Counted from the first letter of the stretch, positions 37,481-49,500 are shown. The stretch is 64,000 nt of DNA from Nostoc piscinale CENA21 (GCF_001298445.1 NZ_CP012036.1:3067351-3131350), one strand, 5' to 3'. Program-made: numbers and translations. Notes: generated by a model not told the origin, from the letters alone.

Positions 37481-37620
37481 CGTTGAGTCAAGTAGGTCTA
37501 TATCAAGCTATGCAAGAGTCATGATTTTGTCTTTTGGAGCGAGATTTGTGTAGTTATTGACCTCCTTTACAGTTGGCACCCAGCAGTCAGATTGAATCAT
37601 TCATAGATTTCTGCACTTTT
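37481..37620. repeat. Direct repeat copy 2: rfbC 3' end plus an rfbD 5' relic
   Basis: The DNA just downstream of the rfbC stop (minus strand) still reads as a decayed rfbD start: the attcatagatttctgcactttt junction and the following gattttgt...gagttattgacc-like stretch match 36297-36440. It is no longer coding. Confidence 0.75.
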
Positions 37621-38143
37621 AAATGTCTGACCTTGACTATCTTTAGCTGATAATATTGGTGGTTCTTGGATAGGCCAATCTATAGCTAAATCTGGATCAT
37701 TCCATAGAATAGTGCGATCGCCTTGGGGTGCATAGTAATCTGTAGTTTTGTAAAGCACCTCCGCCACTTCCGAAAGTACTAAAAAACCATGAGCAAAACC
37801 CGGTGGTATCCAAAATTGGCGTTTGTTCTCCGCGCTGAGTTCATACCCTACCCATTGTCCAAAAGTAGGTGAACTTTTGCGAACATCTACAGCTACGTCA
37901 AAAATACTACCAACCACAGCACGGACTAATTTACCTTGGGGTTGAATGATTTGATAATGCAGTCCGCGTAAAACATTTTTTTTTAGAAAAAGAATGGTTA
38001 TCCTGAACAAAGTTAAAAGGATGACCAAGTTTATCAGTAAATTTTTGTTGGTTATACGATTCAAAAAAAAAGCCGCGTGCGTCAGCAAATACTTGCGGTT
38101 CTATTAGTAATATCTCAGGTATTGTTGTATCGATAACTTTCAC
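37597..38143 (-). pseudogene. rfbC: dTDP-4-dehydrorhamnose 3,5-epimerase, frameshifted
   Basis: N-terminal half MKVIDTTIPEILLIEPQVFA...FVQDNHSFSKK, then a break at nine T on the plus strand (37976-37984; eight expected). The rest is NVLRGLHYQ (catalytic His region), GQWVGYELSAENKRQFWIPP, GFAHGFLVLSE and YKTTDYYAPQGD. The corrected protein has 181 residues, the family length. It makes dTDP-4-keto-L-rhamnose. Its stop codon would overlap an rfbD start in the ancestral rfbC-rfbD arrangement. Confidence 0.88.
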
Positions 38144-38192
38144 AGATTTTGAGGAAATGTATCTTTTGACGTGATTATTTTATCACTTAAAA

Positions 38193-39262
38193 TTAACTGG
38201 CTTTTCGAGATACCTGAGCATAATAAATTTCTTCTAATATCTGTTCAAGATTATACTTGTATTCCCAGTTTGGATAGTGAAGGCGAAACTTTCTCACATC
38301 TGAAATATACCAAATGTGATCACCAGAGCGATTCTGTTCTGTATAAGTATATTGCAACTTTTTGCCTACGATATTCTCACATATTGAGATTGCTTCTAAC
38401 ATAGAACAATTGCTATGCCGAGAACCACCGATATTGTATACCTCTCCACACTGGGGATTTTGATAAAAGTGATAAAAAGCGTTTACTAAATCATAACTGT
38501 GTATATTATCTCTGACCTGTTTACCTTGATAGCCAAATATTGTGTAAGTTTCATTAGAAATAGTACATTTCATTAAGTATGCTAGAAACCCATGCAACTG
38601 AGCGCCAGAATGATTAGGGCCAGTTAGACAACCACCTCTAAAGCTAGCAGTCTTCATCCCAAAGTATTTGCCATATTCTTGAACTAATACATCTGCTGCA
38701 ACTTTAGAAACACCAAATAAGGAATGTTTAGAATTGTCAATTGACATTGATTCATCAATTCCCTCCGCGTACTGATGATCTGCGGCAATTTCCCAGCGAT
38801 TTTCTAACTCTTGTAATGGCAAATAATTAGGAGTATCGCCATAAACTTTGTTGGTTGAAGTAAATATAAAAGTTGCCTCTGGGCAATATTGCCGAGTTGC
38901 TTCTAATAGTACTAAAGTACCATTAGCATTGACTGTAAAATCTGTATGTGGATCTTTAGCAGCCCAGTCATGGGATGGTTGTGCTGCTGTATGGATAATC
39001 AGAGCAATATCAGAAGAATATTCTTGAAACAGATTTTCTACTGCGGAGCGATCGCGAATATCAATATCATAGTGACGATAGCTATCACCATATTTGTCTT
39101 CCAAGATACGACGATTCCAATCTGTAGAAGCAGATTCACCAAAAAAATACTGCCCGCATATTATTATCAATACCTACAACATTAAAACCATGTTGGGCAA
39201 AAAAAGTGAACAGCTTCCGAACCAATCAGACCAGAGGAACCAGTAATTAAAACAGTGGGCAT
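38193..39262 (-). pseudogene. NAD-dependent epimerase, CDP-paratose 2-epimerase-like, with two frameshifts
   Basis: True start at 39262 gives MPTVLITGSSGLIGSEAVHF. Breaks occur at seven A (39199-39205) and seven A (39141-39147) on the plus strand; six are expected at both. The joined 355-residue protein has the NAD-binding GxxGxxG, the FTSTNKVYGD segment, a Ser-x24-YxxxK-type catalytic region (LFGVSKVAAD), and the FRGGCLTGPNHSGAQLHGFL and GYQGKQVRDNIHS segments of tyvelose (CDP-paratose 2-) epimerases. It modifies a nucleotide sugar; the exact substrate is not certain. Confidence 0.82.
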
Positions 39263-39329
39263 AGTATTTACCTCAAAATACAATTAATAGATTAAAAGAA
39301 AATGGACGTTCATCGTAAATTAAATTGAA

Positions 39330-40001
39330 TTATGTTGGTTTGGATGCTTTAATAAACATCTGCCCTCCGAGCAAATTCCAAATAAATGGTAATTTGAGGT
39401 ATAGTTTTAAAAGATGAGGTGAGCCTGGTCTGCCTTTAGTTGAATATGGCAAAAATCTAGGAATTAAAATATCAATTTTAAATCCTAGAGTATGTAATAA
39501 TTCTTGAAGTGCAAGGTGAGTAATTGGTAGTTGATGATCAATAAAGTCATAATATTCCTTAAAAGAATATTTAAAGTTAGGCTGAATAATTAATATTGAA
39601 CCTCCAGGGTTGAGGTATTTAAAACAAAATAATAGAATTTCAATTAGCTCTTCCTTATTATTTAAATGTTCAAAAAAGTTTGAAATAAATATCCTATCGA
39701 AGCTTGTTTTTATCCTCTTCTGTTCTTCTATATCCAAAATATTTAGGTTAATAACATTGACATCAGGATTGGCAAATAGTTGAGAATCGGGGTTGATATC
39801 TATTAAATACTTTTCTCTTGCTTGAATATTATTAATAAATTCGCAATAACCTCCTCCAATATCTAAAACTACAGAATTTTTTCCTATATGTTTTTGTAGA
39901 AACTCTTCAATTAAAGCTCTCCAAAGTATTATTTTTGTCTTTTTCTGTTGAGGATTGAAACGATTAGAGTAAAGTTTTTCAATATACTCTTCTTTTTTCA
40001 T
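39330..40001 (-). CDS. SAM-dependent class I methyltransferase
   Basis: 223 residues. SAM-binding motif I VVLDIGGGYCEFINN (about 43-57), acidic end of beta-2 YLIDINPD, and the motif II/III region FDRIFISNFFEHLNNKEEL then LNPGGSILIIQPN. It probably methylates a sugar or lipid-linked glycan given its place in the locus. The frame is intact. Confidence 0.83.
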   Translation of the reverse strand: MKKEEYIEKLYSNRFNPQQKKTKIILWRALIEEFLQKHIGKNSVVLDIGGGYCEFINNIQAREKYLIDINPDSQLFANPDVNVINLNILDIEEQKRIKTSFDRIFISNFFEHLNNKEELIEILLFCFKYLNPGGSILIIQPNFKYSFKEYYDFIDHQLPITHLALQELLHTLGFKIDILIPRFLPYSTKGRPGSPHLLKLYLKLPFIWNLLGGQMFIKASKPT

Positions 40002-40035
40002 AGTTTTTGCCCACAGTTGAATTATAAATTAAATT

Positions 40036-41103
40036 TTAAGATAATATGGGCTTAAGTATGTCTTCCAATTCAAGAATCCAACCATAAATATCTTGCAGAG
40101 TTTGTTCTGGATTCCTGATTGGTCTCCATCCAGTCTTAGCAATTATTTTAGAAGCATCTGTAATATATATAGGTATGTCACCTTGTCTAGCTGTTGCTTC
40201 TGATTTGATTAAAATAGATTTACCAGTAATTGCTTCGCATAGTTTAGTAGTCTCTAACAAAGACAAGCTGTTTTCTATACCTCCACCAACATTTAAAACA
40301 TCTCCGTCTAAGTCCGAGAAATTTTCTAGCTGATAATCAATCAAGCTTAACAAATCATCAATATGTAATAAATCTCTAACTTGTTTACCTGCACCGCCAT
40401 ACCCTATGTAACTTAAAGATTTTTCAAAATAGTGTGCAGCCAGCCACAACACAAAAACACCTTGATCAACTTTACCCATTTGCCAAGGGCCTGTAATTAC
40501 GCCACAACGGTTAACTATTGCCTGAATACCATAAGCCTGTCTATACTCTTCAATCAGCATTTCCGAAGCAAGTTTAGTTGTACCATATAAAGAGCGGTGG
40601 CCTTGGAGTGTGAATTCTTCAGCAATCCCAAGTTCAGACACCCCAGGTATTATTTGTTCCGATGCAATGTTGAAGCGGGTTGCTGATTCTATTAAACTAA
40701 CTGACTTCAGTTTTTCAATAGGATAAATACGGCTAGTGGATAAAAATAATAACCTAGCCCGAATTTGTCTGGCTAATTCTAAAATATTGATAGTTCCTAA
40801 TAAATTCGTTTGTAAGACATATTGGGGAGAGGAAAATCCTGCTAGTACAGAAGGTTCAGCAGAACAGTCAATAATAGTATCGACTTTAAAATTTGTAGGG
40901 TCTAAATCACTAGCAGAGCGAATATCTCCATGAATAAACTCTATACCCAATTGTTTGAATCGAGGAAGGTTTAATTCTGAACCCCGTCTGCGTAAATTAT
41001 CAAAACATATAACTGTCCACTGAGGATGTTGCTTTTTTAAACTAATTGCCAAAGAACTACCAACAAAACCTGCTCCTCCTAAAATTAAAATCCTGTCTGA
41101 CAT
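40036..41103 (-). CDS. NAD-dependent epimerase/dehydratase, CDP-paratose 2-epimerase-like
   Basis: 355 residues, intact. Rossmann motif GGAGFVGSSLA (about 9-19), CSAEPSVLAG, FLSTSRIYP, the SLYGTTKLASEML catalytic Tyr-x3-Lys, and NRCGVITGPWQMGKVDQGVF, which is typical of the tyvelose-epimerase-like group. It is the second such enzyme in the locus, sharing the GKQVRD motif with 38193-39262. It acts on a nucleotide sugar in the cytosol. Confidence 0.85.
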   Translation of the reverse strand: MSDRILILGGAGFVGSSLAISLKKQHPQWTVICFDNLRRRGSELNLPRFKQLGIEFIHGDIRSASDLDPTNFKVDTIIDCSAEPSVLAGFSSPQYVLQTNLLGTINILELARQIRARLLFLSTSRIYPIEKLKSVSLIESATRFNIASEQIIPGVSELGIAEEFTLQGHRSLYGTTKLASEMLIEEYRQAYGIQAIVNRCGVITGPWQMGKVDQGVFVLWLAAHYFEKSLSYIGYGGAGKQVRDLLHIDDLLSLIDYQLENFSDLDGDVLNVGGGIENSLSLLETTKLCEAITGKSILIKSEATARQGDIPIYITDASKIIAKTGWRPIRNPEQTLQDIYGWILELEDILKPILS

Positions 41104-41108
41104 TTATT

Positions 41109-42417
41109 TTAAGCCTTTGATTTAATAACAGTTTTTTTATTACTAAGATGATAATCACCACGTGCTAAATGCTTTTCTAACCAAATATACAAAACTATAA
41201 ACAAATATCGACTGCCCATTTCTTTAAGTTTTAGCTTAGAAACTCCAGTGGTTCTGTTGCGCCAAGTTATAGGAATAGTTGTATAAGAATACCCTCTAAC
41301 AATTGCCTTAAGAGGTAGTTCTACTGTTAAGTTAAAGTGGTGAGATATTAATGGTGTAATGCCCTCGATTACCTCTTTGCGATAAATTTTAAAAGCATTA
41401 GTTGTATCATTGAATTTAAGACCAAATAATATTTGAACAAACAAATTTGCTAAACGGTTTATAAATAATTTATGGCTAGGATAGTCAATTACTTTACCGC
41501 CTTTAATAAAGCGAGAACCGAAAACACAATCGTAACCTTCTTGGAGTTTATGGTAGTAAGATACTATATCTTCTGGTGCATCTGAGCTATCTGCCATAAC
41601 TATTGCTACAGCATCACCTGTAAAATTCTCCAACCCACAGCGCACTGCAAAACCAAAACCATTAGGATAATAATTATTTATATATCGCAGCCTACCATTT
41701 TCAGTATTCATCTGCTGCAATAATTCTTCAGTCTTATCCTTACTGTTATCGTTCACAACTAAAATTTCATAATCTATATTTTCTTGTTCCAGGAATTGAC
41801 TAATAGTATTAACAGTTTGAACTATGCAATCTTCTTCGTTATAAGCTGGAATCACTATTGATAGACTATTGACTGGTTTTGATACCTTTTGAGGTTCTGC
41901 CTTCCTGACTTTTGAATTTCCTGATAAAGCGGGAGCTAAGGATTCGGGATAATATGTATCTGATGAGTTTATTATTTGTGATTGATGGTAATTATTTTTA
42001 GATGGAGTTTTAAAAACAAACCTATCACTAATTAAATAATTAATAGATGCACTTAAAAGCACGCCTATTAAAGTATTGATAGCGTAGTTAACACCGAACC
42101 AATCTAAAAGTGGGAATATCAGAAAAATTCGAGCAATCACCGCTACACCAGCAGAAACATGATAAAGAGGTAGTTGTCGTAAAAATACTTCTTTAAAATT
42201 CCAGATTCCACCAGTCCAAACCCAAGTTCTATAGACGAAGAAGCTAAATACCAGGGAAATTTCTATTGAAAATACATTAGCGATATTTCGTAATAAAGGG
42301 GTATTATAGTTTAACTTTTCAATTAGTAAAAAAATTAACGCTAAATTTAGTGCTGCCGCTAAACCACCACCTAGGAGGAACTTTAAAACCTTTAGAGAAA
42401 AAAAGTTTTTTGAACAT
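41109..42417 (-). CDS. GtrA-like membrane domain fused to a GT2 polyprenyl-phosphate sugar transferase
   Basis: N-terminal GtrA domain with four helices (about 8-125: LKFLLGGGLAAALNLALIFL...), then a dolichyl-phosphate-mannose-synthase-like GT2 (from LSIVIPAYNEEDCIVQT; VNDNSKDKT; IVMADSSDAPEDI; CVFGSRF). It transfers a sugar to a polyprenyl phosphate and probably flips it. ATG 42417 (MFKKLF) is the natural start but is out of frame because of seven A on the plus strand at 42398-42404; with six the protein is 435 residues. The open frame alternatively runs to ATG 42458. Confidence 0.83.
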
Positions 42418-42505
42418 AAATTGATTTTACACCTTAAATGCAAGCCTGAAATAATCATGATTAAATACTAAAATACTAAAACATTCATTCAACATATAAT
42501 TAACA

Positions 42506-45073
42506 TTATTGAATATAATTTAGTTTTAAGTCTTGTTGTTCTTTAAATCGTCTAGCAGTTTTATTTACTGGATCGTAAATCCAAATTTTAATAATAGGAG
42601 TATCTTTAGGGAGATTATCTGAGTCTAAAGATATTGACCAACCTGATTGATTATAGTTTGGATTTTTATAAAATTCTCCAACATCGTATCTATCCCAACT
42701 TGTTTTAGTCATCGCTAGAGGAATATTTGCATCGCTATATGTTACAAGAATTGAAACTGGCTGTTGAGGATTGACCTTAGACACTGTCCATCCATGTAAA
42801 TATATTTCTTCTCCTTTTTCAAAGCTTACTTCTGGAGAGTCCAATGAACCTATATATTCTTCAGTGGGTTCTTGTAGAAACTTTATTCCTTTCAGGTTGG
42901 TTATATCAAGAGATTTATCTCGAATTTGAATAGATGGATCTACTTGATAAGTATCAAGTTTTATCTGAATATCTTGTTTATATAAAAAAGGATTAACAGC
43001 CGAAAACTTAAAGGATCGTACTCGCTGGTTCCATTTTCCCTTAAAAAATGAAAGAGCTTGAATATCATTTAACGGTAAGTGACTGATGATAATACCATTT
43101 TCAGAGTTTTCAGGAATTATTCTAAAAGAGTGGCTACTAGAATTTTTGAAAAGAATATCAATCTTCACAGGAGGCGCTCTAAATATCGTTTTGTATATTT
43201 TTCCTAAAAATGAGTAGTTGAATTTAACAGATGCTCGAACTAAATGAGATGAGTCTGAAATATTCGTGGATTCATTCCATTTTCTTGTTAATTCTTCACC
43301 CTCCATAGAGGATAAACATATATTTTTACCAAGTTTTTCAAGCAAAAACATATTAGAGACTTCAGATGTATGTAATTTTATTACTTCATTAAATTTCGAT
43401 GACAATTTATAATTGCAAACTATGTAAGAGAAAGTAGATGGTTCATCAAAGAAAGGATGTCGGTTATCAATAGCATTAAAACCATATATGATGTAAATAG
43501 GTGGCTGACTTGATATACTATGAAAGTTGGCTTTGTCTAGAAATTTAGTATAGGCAGCATAAGACTGAAATATAGGTCTTGGATGCCATTTAAGATTATT
43601 TGATTCAGCAAGTGAAATTTCCCAGGGTAAAATATCTACTGTTTGATTATTGAGTAATTTTAATATCTGTTCAGGAAGCTTAACCTTTGCCAATTCTAAA
43701 CTACTATTTGTATTAATATTATGACGTAGATTTTCTGTTTTTGTTAAAGCTACTACTTTATTAATAATGTTGATTGGTTTAAAATACTGAAACAGTTTTA
43801 AACCAACATTTGCATTGGAATTGACTAAGGGAGATGATGCAAAACAATATATAGAAATAATTATTCCAAGATAAACTAAGGTTATGTTTTTAAAAAATTT
43901 AAACTTATTGTTTAATTTGGTAATACTTATAGAAGATATTATAAGTAAGGATTCTATAAAAATATAAACATGACCATCTTGGCGCACATAACCATGCTTA
44001 AAACTCATCCACAAAGTAATAGCTAAAGCCAAGCTCAGACCTAAATATTTTTGACTTTGGCGTATGAGTTGAATTAATACTAAAAGTACTATTAAAATTC
44101 CTACAATTGCAAACCCTACTTCCCAAGGAGAGCCAACTATACTCATGGCACTAGAATAGCCAGAAGAAATTTCGAGCGAACCCCTTAAATAATTTAATAA
44201 ATGAGGAGATGTATAAAAACTTGTTATAAAAATAGCAAATGTGTATATCAAATAAAAAGTATTTTTGAAATTAATTTTTTTATATATTGCATTGTTTGAT
44301 ATAGAAATATTAAAATTACTTGTTTTTTCTAGTATTTTTGTTTTAATTGCCCACAATATAATTCCTAATAATATCGCAAAAAATACACATAAAATAACTA
44401 GTCTAAAATTATCTGCTAAATTTGGGTTCAACAATAAGAAAGAGGTAGTTAATGCTGCTATGATAAAATCTAAAAAAGCACATAAACTTTGGGATATGTG
44501 TGATTGAGCTTTGAAACTTTTCCAGACTTCGGATAGAAGGATTAAGATAGTTATTCCTAGTATACAAACTCCCATATTAAACTTAATAAGCAAACATAAT
44601 CCTGATAATAAGCCAAGCCCCAAAGCCCATATTCTAATGTTTTTGTTGTTAATAACATTATCCCAAGACAAAACCATTATCAATGCAAAGATTATCTTGT
44701 AATCAATGAATAAACCAAGTAAGTAAGCTAAAAATATACTAGTAGATAGTATGAATTTATTGAGGTTATTTTTTTGAATTTTAATTGTTGCAATACTGAC
44801 ACAAAAGGTTATTAATTCAACAGTTAGACGAAATATCAATATAGGATAAAAGTTTTTTTCAATTACAGCACCTTGAATTAAATAACCCAATGGCCCATAG
44901 GTAAATATAATATCTTTCCCAAAATAAAGTTTATTTAAAGCAGCACGACTAATTGCATATTGCCAAGATGGATCAAGTCCTATTCTTACTCCTGAAGGCA
45001 AGGTAAGAAAGGCAAAAAATATATATAAACATATAATAATAGATACTATACTAATAAGTTTATCTAATCTCAT
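42506..45073 (-). CDS. Large polytopic membrane protein with a soluble C-terminal half
   Basis: 855 residues, intact. Residues 1-430 hold about 10-12 hydrophobic helices in a GT-C-like layout. The C-terminal 430 residues are soluble and beta-rich, with a stretch (about 760-830: EEIYLHGWTVSKVNPQQPVSILVTY) that looks like an Ig-like carbohydrate- or surface-related module. It may be a polyprenyl-sugar-dependent glycosyltransferase or an envelope glycan polymerase. Very AT-rich like its neighbours. No family firmly recognised. Confidence 0.6.
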   Translation of the reverse strand: MRLDKLISIVSIIICLYIFFAFLTLPSGVRIGLDPSWQYAISRAALNKLYFGKDIIFTYGPLGYLIQGAVIEKNFYPILIFRLTVELITFCVSIATIKIQKNNLNKFILSTSIFLAYLLGLFIDYKIIFALIMVLSWDNVINNKNIRIWALGLGLLSGLCLLIKFNMGVCILGITILILLSEVWKSFKAQSHISQSLCAFLDFIIAALTTSFLLLNPNLADNFRLVILCVFFAILLGIILWAIKTKILEKTSNFNISISNNAIYKKINFKNTFYLIYTFAIFITSFYTSPHLLNYLRGSLEISSGYSSAMSIVGSPWEVGFAIVGILIVLLVLIQLIRQSQKYLGLSLALAITLWMSFKHGYVRQDGHVYIFIESLLIISSISITKLNNKFKFFKNITLVYLGIIISIYCFASSPLVNSNANVGLKLFQYFKPINIINKVVALTKTENLRHNINTNSSLELAKVKLPEQILKLLNNQTVDILPWEISLAESNNLKWHPRPIFQSYAAYTKFLDKANFHSISSQPPIYIIYGFNAIDNRHPFFDEPSTFSYIVCNYKLSSKFNEVIKLHTSEVSNMFLLEKLGKNICLSSMEGEELTRKWNESTNISDSSHLVRASVKFNYSFLGKIYKTIFRAPPVKIDILFKNSSSHSFRIIPENSENGIIISHLPLNDIQALSFFKGKWNQRVRSFKFSAVNPFLYKQDIQIKLDTYQVDPSIQIRDKSLDITNLKGIKFLQEPTEEYIGSLDSPEVSFEKGEEIYLHGWTVSKVNPQQPVSILVTYSDANIPLAMTKTSWDRYDVGEFYKNPNYNQSGWSISLDSDNLPKDTPIIKIWIYDPVNKTARRFKEQQDLKLNYIQ

Positions 45074-45158
45074 ATCTTCTAACTAACTATTAAAATCAAA
45101 TTTTTGAATCATAGTGCTTAAGTACTAAAATAGTAATTCCTAATATATAAAGTATTTG

Positions 45159-46497
45159 CTATTTCTTTATTAATTTCATAGACCAGTTTGGATTAATTGG
45201 AATTGTCATTTGTCGTCCAGGTTGTAAAGCAGTAAATTTATCAGCATAGTCAAAAAATCTGAAATCAGTAAAAGGAGGATGCTGCCAATCACTAATTATT
45301 CCCATGAAGATTACTAACAATGTAATTAATATTCCTTTTCGTAAAAGAAAATATTTTTTTTTGTATAAAAAAATTACACAACCATATAATTCCTACTACA
45401 AAGCCCAATATTAAGTTAAACCAATAACGTCCAGCAGTACCAACAAAAGCAAAAACATCTATACTGTGAAATTCAGACACTAAAATTGTAACCGGAATCA
45501 GAGCAGCAAATATAATAAATGATTTTAGCTCTATGGGCGTTTTGATTAATAAATAAATTAAAGTACTCATTCCTATAATTACCACTATGAAAATCAATAT
45601 AATATATAAATTTTCTGGTAAAATCTTTACTATATAATCTGTAAATTTATTACCTAAAAGTGATATTAAAAAAAGCTGATTAGTTAAAATTTTTGAAAAT
45701 GTAAATATAAAATCAAAGGATAAAATGTTAATGTTATTTCCATCTATTTTACCGAGTCGTTCTTGACCTCGATTATCAGTAATAATAACAAACATTTGAA
45801 TTAAGGCTGTGACTGTTAAAATCAAAAACTTTGGGTAGAATAAGTTTTTAATTCCATTAATGCTTTTTGTTTTATTTTTAAAGTATTGAAAAAATAAAAT
45901 AGAAGGTATTAATATTATTGAAAATGGCCCCGTCAATCCTCCTAGCAAAACAACTATTAGGTCAAATAAATTAACTAGAGTTTTACAAGACTGTGTAATA
46001 ATTACCATGAACATCAAAAGTGCTGTATGCCATTGTGCATTAGTAATATTTGCATGAATTTCAGAGCATCCGGGCAAAGCTAAATAGACAAAGGATAAGC
46101 CAATTCTATGATTTAGATTTGGCATAATTTTGGAAAATCTAGAGGAAATTAAAAAATTAACTGGTAAAATTTGAATTATGATGGCAATCAAATTAAACAA
46201 AAGGGGTGCTGCTTTTAAGGGCAAAATTGTACTAAAGGCAGCCGTTAACCTAGGGACAATATTTAAATATCCTGCGAACGGTGAAAATAATGATTTTATT
46301 ATTCCATTGTTGTAAGCTTGGGCATAAAATATACTTCCGTCTTCTGCCCAAAACTGGGGATTGAAGATTGCATCAGGTCGCCTAGTTATTAATAATACAA
46401 AAGCAAGTATAAATATTAGCAAATGAGTATAAAATGATGCCTGATTATTATGAATATTTAAAAATTTGAGCAAATAAGCTTTCATGCGTGATTTCAA
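45159..46497 (-). pseudogene. Polytopic membrane protein (putative GT-C/polymerase), C-terminus frameshifted
   Basis: About nine to ten hydrophobic helices from MKSRMKAYLLKFLNIHNNQ. The frame breaks at nine T on the plus strand (45354-45362; eight expected), giving a premature end at 45292. In the corrected frame it continues KGILITLLVIFMGIISDWQH and then FRFFDYADKFTALQPGRQMT, to a stop at 45159-45161, total 445 residues. This accounts for the otherwise empty 45074-45291 gap. Motif DAIFNPQFWAEDGSIFYAQA near the first loop resembles GT-C catalytic acidic loops. Confidence 0.7.
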
Positions 46498-46522
46498 TAT
46501 TTATAATCAAATAGTGATGATG

Positions 46523-49500
46523 TCAAATATTTATGCTGTAATCTTCGTGTTTAGATGTCAAGTTAATACTATAGCAGGGATCGTAGTCAATAAACTTTTT
46601 CCACTTTTTCTGCATATACTCTGTTTCTTGGAGAAACCTTGCTAGCTTTTCCGGTGTATCTTCGTAACCTCGGCTTTTAGATTCATAGTGGTATAACATC
46701 ACGTGTGGCAAATATATGTTTCTGTAACCTTTTTTAACAATTTTTAAACATAGGTCAACATCATTAAAAGCAATTGCAAGTTTTTCTTCAAAACCTTCTA
46801 CTGCTTCAAAAACTTCTCGTCTGCACATTAAACAAGCTGCTGTCACAGCTGAATAGTTATTTACAGTTGCAATTTGATCAAAGTATCCTGGTGAATCACT
46901 TAAATAATTTTTATGACTATGGGCGGCCACTCCACCAATACCTAGAACTACGCCAGCATGTTGAATGGTATTATCAGGATATAAAAGTAAGGCTCCAACA
47001 GCTCCTATAGATTGTCTTTGAGCTTGTTCAACCATTGCATCTATCCAGTCAGGAGTAATTACTTCGATGTCATTATTCAAAAACAGTAAGTAATCTCCCT
47101 TGGCTTGATTTACAGCATAGTTATTAATTTTGGAGTAGTTAAAAGGAATATCTAGGCGATGGCATTGGAATCTGTTGGGTTCTTTTTGTTGCCATTTAGA
47201 AAAAATCCTAAACGTATTTTCTTCCTGGCTACCATTGTCTATAAGAATAACTTCGTAATTGGGGTAAGTTGTTTTTTCAAAAATAGATGTTAGGCACTTG
47301 TCTAACATATTACCTAAATCTCTTGTGGGGATAATAATACTGACAAGTTTATAGTCTTTAATTGTGTATCGAATGATGTGATGTCCTGCCAGGCTTTTAG
47401 CTTCTGTAACTCTACCATCTTCACCTCGTCTAACAAGTGCATCTGCTAATGCTTTTTCTGCTGCTATTACAGCGTAAGGCTTTTGATCAGCTTTGCTTGC
47501 AGCAGATTGAGGATGAATTCTCCAGTGGTATAGTATTTTAGGTATGTGAAAAATCCGCGTTGTTTTTTTCTGTTAACCTTAAGACCAAATCATAATCTTG
47601 GCTGCCTTCATAACCTACTCTAAAACCACCAATTTTTTCTACTAATTCCCGTCGATAAGTGCCTAGATGACAGGTATACATTCGAGATAAAAATGAGTCA
47701 GGACACCAATCTGGTTTAAAAAATGGATCTTGAAGTTTCCCATTTTCAGCCATTTTATCTTCATCAGAATAGATCATATCTGCATCTGGATGCTGATTGA
47801 GCAATAAAGCTACTTCATATAGGGCATCAGGAGTCAGAATATCATCATGATCTAGTAAACTGATGAATTCACCAGTAGCAAGCTCTAAAGCTGAGTTAGA
47901 ACAACGCGAAATATGACCGTTTTCATTTCTAAAGACAACTTTTATCCGAGAGTCTTTTGATGAATAGTCTTCAAGAATTTGTCTGATTTGATTATCTGTA
48001 GAAGCATCATCAGCAATACATAACTCCCAATATGAATAAACCTGATTTAAGACTGAATCAATAGCTTCCCGCAAAAAATTTGCAGGTGTATTAAAAACAG
48101 GCATAACAATGCTAATGAGAGGCTTGTAAGTTAATAAATCTACCTGTGCAGGCATCTTTTTTTAAAGCATCCTGAGTAGGGTAGTTTATGTTCAACCACC
48201 TCTGATAGTCAATGTCATTAGCATGAGGAACACCTGGCAATGCTAAAACAGGGTTTAATTTAAAGTTAAACTTTAAGAATATTTTTTTTTGAGTATTTGA
48301 TCAAATCCGTAGCTGAATCCCTTGGCTCGAAAAATAGGCAAAAGATATTTTGCTCTTGAAAATAAACTTTGACGGAAGGAAACATTTGCATTGACTAAAC
48401 CAATCGCACGTCTGAAATTAAACCATACTGTTCGTATCTGCCAAAATTTACTACTTTCCATTGCTGCTATCATAATTTGCGATCGCTCTAACTCATACTG
48501 TGTATTTTGAAGTTGAGACTGCGATCGCTCTAATTTTACTTGAGTTTGCTGTAATTGAGCTTCTAAACGGTTAATCTTCGTAGTTATAAGCTCAGAACTA
48601 TTAATTAAATTAAAGGTAGTAAAGAACTTATCAAAACTCATATCAGAATTTAGGTTTACTTTCTGAGTTAGTTCATACTCTAATTGCCAAAAGTAAGTAA
48701 TTTCTTCATGAGTTAGATTTACTTGAATTAAGCCTAAACAGTACATTAAAAATTTTTCAAAACTATCATATTTATTTCTGCTATCTAAACTAGCTTCCAA
48801 CCATTTATAAAGGTTATGATAAGTGTAGAGAGTACCTCTAAATAATATGTATTTAAGTGGAACTTTTTCTAAAAAAATTCCATTCTCTGTCTATATAGTG
48901 TATATCTCCATCAACAGTAATAATCAGATTCCAAGGTGTACAATCTACATAACTTCCAGGTATTTCATCTTCGCTACCTAATAGCCTCAATGCTTCTTTA
49001 ACTAAAAATTTATACCATATTTGAATAGCAGTGGTGAAAGCATTTGGATTATTGGTGGAGCTATAGCGGATAGCTAATATAATTTTCTCGATCAAAGTTT
49101 CGCCATCTATAAAGCTAGAAACTTCTTGAGCAGTATGCTTGATATTTGTATAGATATGTTGGGAGCTTTCTGATAACTCAGGATATATGGGTTGACGCTG
49201 TAATAACAGAGAGTTATTTTTTATGTCCTTGACTAGATTTACTTCAGTCATGAACTCTTTACGTCTTAGAACATTATATTTCCACGTTATTTTCTCTGCG
49301 TCAAAGTATTGATTTAGATTTTTTTCGTGATTACTTGCTAATATGAGAAATGAGTTACTCATTTGTGATAGTAACCCATTAATTTCTAACTGTTTAGCAA
49401 CTAAAAATTCACTAAATAATTCTATTTTATTATTATTGTAATCTCGGTTATTATTATAATTTAACCAATTATATAATAAAGGCTTTTTCAGCAATAAAGA

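Noticed and set aside
41131..41150. Seven-T run near the 3' end of gtrA-GT2 as another frameshift
   Set aside because: The affected tail is too short and unconserved to judge the true frame.
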